Source: Cotesia glomerata (lineage: Eukaryota > Arthropoda > Insecta > Hymenoptera > Braconidae). Taken from it: a stretch of 64,000 bases of DNA. The stretch's first letter is position 1. The number at the start of each line of letters is the position of its first letter. Below, one piece after another: positions 56,699 to 64,000 of this stretch. The notes under the pieces were generated by a model. That model saw nothing but the letters and a program-made list of their open reading frames with translations. It ran no database searches and was not told the DNA's origin. Made by a program: the position numbers and the translations under genes. Where the stretch lies: assembly GCF_020080835.1 (NCBI RefSeq), contig NC_058162.1, positions 23,653,885 to 23,717,884 on the forward strand. The letters are read 5' to 3'.

Positions 56699-56852
56699 TA
56701 CAGACACGGTGACATCACCGCGGAAATAGTCAGGAAAGCTTCTTAGGACCTCAAAACGTCGAGATTTGATGAAAACTCGATTTTTGAAAAACGGGGTGAA
56801 AACAATAACTTCCCGATTTTTGAAAATTTTCAATTTTCTTAGCGGGAAGTTA
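56060..56852 (+). mobile_element. GAGCTC-hairpin/(CA)n repeat, copy 4
   Basis: A shorter copy (one TTTTTAAGCTCTTCGAGCTC palindrome, fewer internal repeats) with a (CA)n run at 56655-56695. It is inserted in an A-run of the surrounding MITE. Confidence 0.75.
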
Positions 56853-56990
56853 AAAAAGAAATTGATTAGTAAAAAACATTACTTGAGACATTACCACAAA
56901 CAAAATTCAATGATATTGATATTTGATTGCTTAAAAAATATGAAATCATAACTTTGTCTCTTATAGTGCCAATAATTAGGATTTTTACCT

Positions 56991-57263
56991 TCTAGGAAAT
57001 ATGGAAAAATTGATAAGAACCTTTTTTGTAGAGAGTAAAATTTTTTACAAAAATTATTTTTTTCCGTATTCTTAATTTTTAACCCATAATTTCAATTACA
57101 ACTTTAATGAACTCGTTTTTATTAATCTAAAAATTACACTTTTTGATTTTTAATTTGAATTTGAGCTGAAATTTAGAAATTTAAGTGATACAAAAAATTA
57201 ATAAGGAATTTTATACATTTTTTTGATTTCAAATACTTAACTCACAATCTTTAAAAAAACGTT
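56991..57263. other. AT-rich sequence, nothing recognised
   Basis: No repeat partner or ORF of note. Confidence 0.5.
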
Positions 57264-57949
57264 CACTGATAGAAGGATTTGTTTATATTTAATAAGCTTT
57301 ATTAACTGTTAATAAATGATTTTTTAACATCATAAGATTCAATAAATCTTTATTAACATTTAATAAATTATTTATTAAACAAGATTTATTGAACATTAAT
57401 AAATATTTGTTAACAGTTACCAAATATTTATTAACAGTTAATAAGTAATTTATTAAGTACAATTTATAAACTGTTGATAAATATTTATTAATGGTTAATG
57501 AATATTTATTTAAAATAAAAAGCAAAAATAGCAATTTTCTTTTGACACTTTTTATAACTCTAGCTGGAATACGTGATAATAATTAAATTCACTAAATAAA
57601 TTAACGTTTTTAACATTTAAAAATATAAAAGATAATTATGAGCTGTGATAGGATTTGGTATTTTACAATAAACGTTATTATAATGTAATATAATTAATGA
57701 AAATAATTTATAAAGATGATTTTTGTTTATAAGCAATCTTCATATTATATGACATTGCAAGCGAAACAAATTCACTCAACAAAATATTTATTAACTGTTA
57801 ATAAATATTTGTTAACTATTAATAAATACTTATTAACTACTAATAAATGTACTTTCCTTCCAAATAAATATTTATTAAAATTAAATAAAGTAAATAATTG
57901 TCTTCAAATAAACTAAATTATTAATAGTTAATAAATCCTTCTATCAGTG
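57264..57949. mobile_element. CACTGATAGAAGGATTT MITE, copy 3
   Basis: The ends CACTGATAGAAGGATTTGT and AATCCTTCTATCAGTG are perfect inverted repeats. The body is (GTTAATAAATATTTATTAAC)-type repeats and includes a block (57530-57720) inverted relative to 42640-42830 in copy 2. ORFs across it read as Leu/Asn-Lys repeats and are artefacts. Confidence 0.8.
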
Positions 57950-58960
57950 TTGAAAAATAAAATTTGTAGGTGTCTTTGTCCGCGGATTAAAATTTGTAAA
58001 TTCGATTGCCCTAGATCTTTAGCATTTAAAATAAAACCCGTTTGGTGAATAAATTAGTCCGGAATTAACGGTAAATAAAACAGAGAGTGCGAAAATATTG
58101 ATTTTAGTATGTATTTGTATCCGAAAAGTGACGAATGGTTTTATTTCAATCGCAGTATTTGCGGAATGTATCGCGGGATGAGGAATTGGCGAATTCCAGA
58201 GGTGAAAAAATAAAAACCGAGGACAAGAGATGAGTGGTGGCACCCCCGCTGGACATAAAAATCACACGCAACAGGTCGTTACCGTGGGTTGCCCTTGAAG
58301 TGCATTCGCAAGTGCGTGCACTCGAGGGAGCTAATGCAATGTTTAATCTAACCAGCATAGCCTCTTTATATTAAGACTCCCACCAAAGGTATTAATGTAT
58401 AAAATACCACAAAGGCTTGTAATTAAAATAAACCTCAGGTTCATTAAAACTAACAGAATACATTTTAAAATGTTAGATGCCGGATCAAGGATCAAGAATC
58501 GCTGGTACATGGATGTAACGAGCCACCGTCGGCGATGAAAATCTCATTTATTTATTGGCGTCAATCATCTGATTAATCGCTTGCAGCCTCTTTATTTAAT
58601 ACACGCTCGCAGTCTTTCTCTCTTTCTCTCTATATCTTGCTGGTCTGCTCCTTTCGTATATTATACTCGTGCCAACATTTAATGTCATTTAAAATAATTA
58701 AATCAATTTGCTGCGTTCAATTATTAACTCTGATTAATTTCTGACAATACTGACATGAGATGATATTCATTCAAATACTTCTATATTTTAATTGTTTTTT
58801 AAGTTTATACTAATAAAAAGTGTCAAATTATAGAAAAAAGTCATTTTCATGACCCAAATTGTTTAATTAAAAGACATTCATATTAAAGACGGCTGAATTA
58901 TTTTTGATTCTTGATCAGATGCCTTAATTTGGAAATTAATCTTGAAAAGTATTTAAGATA
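57950..58960. other. unique, GC-balanced block, no gene recognised
   Basis: 57960-58660 is among the least AT-rich parts of the window (for example GTTACCGTGGGTTGCCCTTG). Two short minus-strand ORFs overlap here (58019-58243, 58146-58358) without recognisable motifs. It could be regulatory DNA of nemo. Confidence 0.35.
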
Positions 58961-59748
58961 CAGAAAAATTTGTGTTCTTGTAGAGAATTTCAAGATCTAC
59001 GAAAAAGTTCTTTTTGCAATTTTTGATATTTATTTATTTTATTTATTTATTTAAATTGATCATGGAACTTTTGTTCCCTGTGACCACACAGAAAAAAAAT
59101 GTTCTTGAATCAAGAATATAATTTTGAAGAGCTTGATATTCTTAATTTGAGTAGAAAAATTTGTGATTTACGGAAATTTTACTTGATTCAAGAATTTTTC
59201 TCTTGATTCAAGTTAATTTTTTTTTTTTTCAGTGCATATATCAACAATTACAGTATTTTATAATAGTTATTAAAATAATATACATAATTCTTGATTCTAT
59301 TGAAAAGTAATAATTATAAGAATAATAATGATAATTATAATTATAATTAGAGTAATATAAACAAGGTTAAGTAATATAACAGAAGTAAAAATATAACAGT
59401 AATAGTAGCAATTCTACAGACATTATTTCGCAATCTATTATAATTAATATTGTAATTTACTTAGATATCTGTTGTCAAAGTGCAAAACACGCTTTTCAAA
59501 ACTTTAAATTCTATCACAACTTTCTAAAATCGACACTTATTTTTTAAGTATATCGAAAAATATGCAAGATATGGAGAGATTAAAAGGAATCATTTTTCTA
59601 GAAAATTTCAAAAGCTACAAAAAAGCTCTTTTTGCATTTTTCGTTATTTTTGATATTTACTTAAATATCTGCTGTCGAAGTGCAAAACATAGTTTTCAAA
59701 ACTTCTAATTCTATTCAAACTTTTTAGTCGACACTTATTTCTGAAATA

Positions 59749-59810
59749 AGGTAAAAGCCCCAATATATGATCATATACTGGTACATGATCATATATTGGG
59801 GCTTTTACCT
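59749..59810. mobile_element. 62-bp minimal AGGTAAAAGCCCC palindrome with TA flanks
   Basis: The ends AGGTAAAAGCCCCAATATAT and ATATATTGGGGCTTTTACCT match the large MITE family. The interior is only a short palindrome around TACTGGTA with GATCATAT arms. TA flanks both sides. The neighbouring tandem unit at about 59540 shows the empty site. Confidence 0.85.
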
Positions 59811-60049
59811 TATATCGAAAAGTATGCAAGATATGAATAGATTAAAAAAATCTTTCTTGACGAAAATTTTAAGAGCTACAAAAAAGCTTTCTCTGCATTT
59901 TTGTTATTTTCAATATTTGCTGTCGAAATGCAAAACACACTTTTCAAAACTTCAAATTTTATCACAACTTTTTAAAGTCGACACTTATTTTTTAAATATA
60001 TCGACAAATATGGAAGTTACTAAGAGATTATAACAATCTTTTTGTGGTG

Positions 60050-60108
60050 AAACCCTGTTATTCGCTCTTTGGGCTGTTGGATTAAAATAAAGGCAAATAA
60101 ATAAATAA
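60050..60108 (+). mobile_element. very short LINE 3' tail
   Basis: A GGGCTGTTGGATTAAAATAA stretch followed by (AAAT)n interrupts the tandem unit just before AGAGCTACAAAAAAGCTC. Only about 60 bp of element is present. Confidence 0.5.
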
Positions 60109-60180
60109 AAGAGCTACAAAAAAGCTCTCCTTGCATTTTTCAATAGTTCTGATATTAACTAAGATATCCGCTTAAAAAGT

Positions 60181-62059
60181 TCCTTTTCAATCAATTAAAT
60201 GAAGTCAACAACAATTTTAATCAAAAATTCCATTGATCATCACAAAAATCTCAGAATTCCTAATTTTCTCAAGTATAACATGATTCCTTTCTGTAACTAC
60301 TCAATTGAAACCCTCAAAGTTCTTCAAATCGCGCTAAAGTTTAATTTCACTTCGATTTCCGTTTGTTTCCAACTGCAGTTAGAAAATAGTTCTGAAATTG
60401 ACGCTAGTTTCAAGCTTAGCTTCCACCAATGTTAGGCTCACTTTCTTTACAACGCTTCTAACATGTTTAGTTCCAATTTCGAAACAAAACTGACACCAGT
60501 CTGAAGTTTGTTTACTTTGAAGTAAACTTCACTTGCAAGCAATAGTTTTACTAAAAGTCTAGTTCAAATTCAAAGTATCAAATTGTTCAACACATTTTCT
60601 TATTTTCCAAAGATATGATCAAAATTACTCTAATTGGCATTCAAATTTCTTTCTTTCTTCCATAATTCTTCACAAACAATTCGTAATTTCTTCTTTTTAA
60701 AAAACGCATCATCTTTTTTAGGAAAGTTATCATACTTTTCTTTACTTAAAGAAGAGAATCCATAATAATCTTCTGAAAATGAAACCCAAATCCCCAGACA
60801 GTATCTGGATTAGTGTCGAAGTAAATTTTGGGCGGCATCCCCGCCACTAAATTTTCCATGTTTTAACGATCGCATCAGCACGCAAAGTCGCTGCTTCTCG
60901 TGCCAGCAATCGATAGAGTACTAAACAATAAGAATAAATTTGTACCTCCGTCCTAAAGATGTCCTAAAGTTTGACTTTGAACAAATAAGAACAAAGGAAT
61001 GCATCAATAATTAAGATCCGGACTGCAACAGGTGCAAGCCAATCACAAATGCAAAATTCAACACGGAAAAGAAGTTCTTAAAATTTTCATTAGATCAAGC
61101 AATTGAAGTGACAATTCCAAGGGTATCAAAGGGCCACACGGACATTAAGCATTGTATGCTCGTATATTGTGCAGTGTGTGAGTGTACTGACCATTTGCAA
61201 TTGGTAACGTTCCCGTTACGCCGCGATTATGCCGGGTTGCGTATCACCCTCGTCCTCGTGTCACGGTGCCGGTGGAAAGGAAAGGGCGCGTGACGAGGAG
61301 AGAGAAATGAGAAGGGGAGCTGGCCAACCTCTGGGTCTATATCGGCTGTATAGTATATACACTATCCCCAAGCCATGGGATATGGATCGATACTATACTA
61401 GTCTCCTTCTTCGTCTCTCTGCTAGATTGCTTTGTTTCTAGTTTACTTTTTTCGATAGACCACCGGTAATTAGTTGACAAATAAACTAATAATTCAGTAA
61501 CCAGCTGTTCTAAGAATTCAATCCTTTGCATACTGAAAAATATATTCAGTGGACAACGGTTTTCAGGTAGATTTCTTTAGAAAGCCTGTGCAGAGGTAAT
61601 GTTGGAATTTACATCAAATTTTGCTATATTTTTCATTTCGTTGAGTTGTATCCAAAAATATCAGCAGTTAAAAAGCTTATGTATGTATGATGGAACCCGC
61701 TTCGTTAGCATGATTATGCCCGCAATTCTTGACGGATCTTGATGAAACTCAATACATTTATGAACGAAAATCTAGGCTTGGTTTAAAAATGGACCAAATC
61801 GATCCATTAGATCCAAAGTTGTGGATATTTGAACAATTTTTTCATTTTAATGAAAATTTTACGAGATTTTCTTAAATAACTTCAAAACCTTAATTGATAA
61901 TTAAATTCTGGTAATTGAATTTTGAAGTTTATGTAATCAACTTCAATCTATTTCATTATACTTTCTTTTTCAGTCATTTTTTCTGTTTTTTTCTTTCTAT
62001 AGCTTCAAAAATCAGAAAAGATATAAAAAATAATCATCACGTATAAAAACAATTTTGTT
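60181..62059. other. mostly unique sequence, no gene recognised
   Basis: 60780-61440 is relatively balanced (for example CGGCATCCCCGCCACT and CTCGTCCTCGTGTCACGG) and has no repeat partner. 61680-61860 resembles dispersed-repeat sequence (GACGGATCTTGATGAAACTC) but has one copy here. ORFs at 60199 and 61108-61531 lack motifs. Confidence 0.4.
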
Positions 62060-63145
62060 GAAATAACAAAAGACGGGATAACTGAAAAATATCAACGTCC
62101 TAATTAGCAAATTGTCTCTCTATTTTAAAAAATCTTCCATTTGTACGAAAAAAAAAATTAGTTCAAAATTTATTATTACTTGAAAAAACAATTTAAGATC
62201 TAATAGAGGTATAATATTTTGTTCTGGATCATTCAAATAATTTATAATTAGACTATTGCTACATCAAAGCGTTAAAAAAATTAGCTTCTAAAAAATAATG
62301 AGTTAGATCAATTATTAATTAGATATGTTTTAGTAACAATAAACTGTAGTTATAGCAACAAATCCATTAGTTGCATTAACAAAATGTTTCAAGCTATACT
62401 AACGAACCAATCTGTTAAATCACAAAATCAATTTGTTGCCCTAACGAAATCATTTTGTTGCAATAACAAAACTAATTTATTGCTAAAATATTTTCCAAAT
62501 CAGCTATAGCTGATTATAGCATATTTTTAAATTATGTATTAATACATGTAAGAATATATTCTTATAAAATTTATTGTTATAACAAATTTATTTGTTATTC
62601 CAACAATTCATTGTTATTATTACAAATTCTTTTTATTAATTCAACAAATTGTCTTTGTTACTCCAACAAATTCTCTTTGTTATTTTAATAGAATAATTTT
62701 GTTTCAACAAAAAAAATTTTTTATACCAACTAAAGTATTTTTTCGAATCAACTTAAAGATTTTGCTATGGTACACGGAAAGAACAAGATGATACTGGATA
62801 TCATACCAGATTATAGTCAGTGATATCTGTGATAAATAAAAAAAAATTTCAGATAGTAGTTAAAAAAAATCCAGATTATACTGCGTGATATCTGGATTGT
62901 ACTCATTGTAATCTGGATTATACTAGCTATCTGAAATTTTTTTTTACTCAGTATAATCTGAGATGATATCCAGTGTCATCTTGTTTTTTCCGTGTAAAAA
63001 AACTGTTTTGTTGTTATAACATATCAATAACTTGTTATAACCTAAATTTTGTTATTTTAACATATAATTTGTCACCGCTATGTTAACAAATTCATTTTTA
63101 TCACAACATATCTCAGGTTATCTTAACAAAATTTTTTTCTGCGTG
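62060..63145. repeat. degenerate AACAAA/TTTGTT repeats split by a MITE
   Basis: Short repeats such as TTGTTATTCCAACAAATTC and TTGTTATAACATA fill 62060-62760 and 63000-63145. The MITE at 62773-62996 divides them. Confidence 0.6.
62773..62996. mobile_element. AACAAGATGATACTGGATAT MITE, copy 3
   Basis: The ends ACACGGAAAGAACAAGATGA and TCATCTTGTTTTTTCCGTGT are inverted. The interior is palindromic TATAATCCAGATTA-type sequence. It is the cleanest copy and defines the family ends as ACACGGAAA(G/A)AACAAGATGA. Confidence 0.8.
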
Positions 63146-63246
63146 ATTTTTGTCATTATCCTCAAATAACTACTGCATAACTTACTATATCAAAATTCCG
63201 TAAAATGCATGTTATAGCTCATGAAATAAGTTGCAATTTTCACTAT

Positions 63247-63914
63247 TACACGCCTCATAGCGCGAAGCGCGTGAGGTTGTGCTTTATACTCGACTCGTCA
63301 AGGTCAAGCAATTTTGTGATCTTTAAATGTCTCTATCACAACCATATTACACTTATACAATAATATAAGTAGATGGACACGGAGAAAACACTTAAATTAA
63401 ACCATCTTTTACTTTATAAAATCATTTCATGTAGCTATTTTGAAAAAAAAAAACGTTTTGAAAAAAATTTTACGTGGACGTCCGGATGTCACCTTATTTT
63501 GGATGTACCAATGATTACTCCCGAACAAATTGATATTTCAAGACTGGACCTTTTTTATTAGTTTACGAATGCGATGAACTGGGTCCGTATTTCATATCAG
63601 TAGCCTAGTTTACGTATTTTTTTTTTTAAATTGAATTTTTATTAAAATTTATTACGATATAACCGTACAAAGACAAACGAATTTTTCTTATTTGTCACGT
63701 GAAAACTATGGCGCTACTTGATAAAGCTAGATTTTTTTAGACTGCGTGCGCATATAACAAGAAAAAAGGGCACTGATATTTAAAAAAAAAAAAAAATACT
63801 CTGTAAGAAATTACTTAATTATAATTTTCTTTTTTTTTATCAGTTACACAATTTATTTTTTCTTAAAAAATGAATGAGCGTTATGAGGCGTGCACTTTTG
63901 GATTTTCCAAACTT
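63247..63914 (+). mobile_element. 0.66-kb element with GCACGCCTCATARCGC ends, copy 2
   Basis: This is the reverse orientation of 55191-55854 and nearly identical in sequence. The plus-strand ORF 63373-63561 (62 codons, MDTEKTLKLNHLLLY...) differs from copy 1 at three residues. Confidence 0.75.
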
Positions 63915-64000
63915 TTAAATGTATCATTTCTTTTAATTTTATAAAAGTTCTGAAGTTAGAAAATATTTTCACTATTACTATGTGCTCATATTATAAAATT

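Larger units (their letters stand above)
54597..56990 (+). mobile_element. AGGTAAAAG MITE monomer split by two later insertions
   Basis: It starts AGGTAAAAGTACCAATTATT after TA and ends TTAGGATTTTTACCT. The body is interrupted at 55191-55854 by a 0.66-kb element and at 56060-56852 by the GAGCTC/(CA)n repeat. Removing both restores the normal order of a single unit. Confidence 0.8.
58961..60180. repeat. tandem repeat of about 185-200 bp with small insertions
   Basis: Units near 59479, 59680 and 59927 share GCAAAACACGCTTTTCAAAAC, GTCGACACTTATTTTT, ATATCGAAAAATATGCAAGA and GCTACAAAAAAGCTCTTTTTGC. An older partial unit is at 58960-59030. Insertions: a LINE tail on the minus strand (59032-59090), a CACAGAAAAAAAATG MITE (59091-59236), a 62-bp MITE (59749-59810) and a LINE tail (about 60050-60108). 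Confidence 0.7.

Noticed and set aside
57289..57916. ORFs with repeated LLTVNKY motifs
   Set aside because: They are translations of TTAACTGTTAATAAATATT-type repeats in a MITE.
1..64000. Integrated viral (for example polydnavirus) genes
   Set aside because: If the host is a braconid these would be possible, but no viral structural or virulence gene was recognised in any frame.

Overview
This window is AT-rich eukaryotic DNA carrying one recognisable protein gene, the Nemo/NLK serine/threonine kinase, on the minus strand. It is split by small exons with GT-AG introns. Its protein is close to insect Nemo, and the surroundings are dense in short non-autonomous transposons, Helitrons and LINE tails. 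An insect is the natural reading. A hymenopteran, perhaps a braconid wasp, is my inference from composition and repeat style and is not proven. There are no operons, ribosome-binding sites or CRISPR arrays. A run of exactly 100 N (23484-23583) marks an assembly gap.

Gene layout (minus strand, 5' end to the right). Eight coding exons join in frame to 375 residues: 51089-51218, 50835-50890, 41179-41285, 30351-30646, 28427-28615, 28151-28352, 25524-25617 and 18683-18737 (with the stop). They run from just after the glycine-rich loop to the family C-terminus ending in QWE. The exon or exons carrying the start codon and the glycine loop were not found and probably lie beyond the right edge. Several of these exons contain no long ORF and were found only by translating across splice sites. 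One further exon-like minus-strand ORF (54080-54274) has no recognised family.

Repeat layout. 1-8.1 kb: a foldback rich in GTCC motifs containing a 5'-truncated LINE, then foldback elements, a 1.95-kb Helitron and a complex GC-containing palindrome. 9.1-11.5 kb, 19.0-24.8 kb, 54.6-57.0 kb and 59.75 kb: a MITE family with ends AGGTAAAAGCCCC and TA target duplications, present as monomers, fused dimers, a trimer and a 62-bp minimal form. 13.2-18.0 kb: nested MITEs. 25.7-27.6 kb: a tandem array of foldbacks interrupted by a LINE and ended by a small Helitron. 28.9-29.6 and 41.9-42.6 kb: two foldbacks flanked by TTAA. 30.7-32.7, 49.5-50.7 and 56.1-56.9 kb: a roughly 1-kb repeat with (CA)n and GAGCTC hairpins. 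41.5-50.8 kb: nested transposons including a tandem Helitron array, and a large broken inverted repeat built of TACTAGGAAAAT arrays. 51.8-53.7 kb: a third such array. 55.2 and 63.2-63.9 kb: two copies of one 0.66-kb element in opposite orientation.

The gene functions alone here; the interest lies in how its introns (two of about 10 kb) have been filled. Nested insertions and empty sites let the relative age of several insertions be read directly. All family names for mobile elements are inferences from termini and target sites; no database was consulted.
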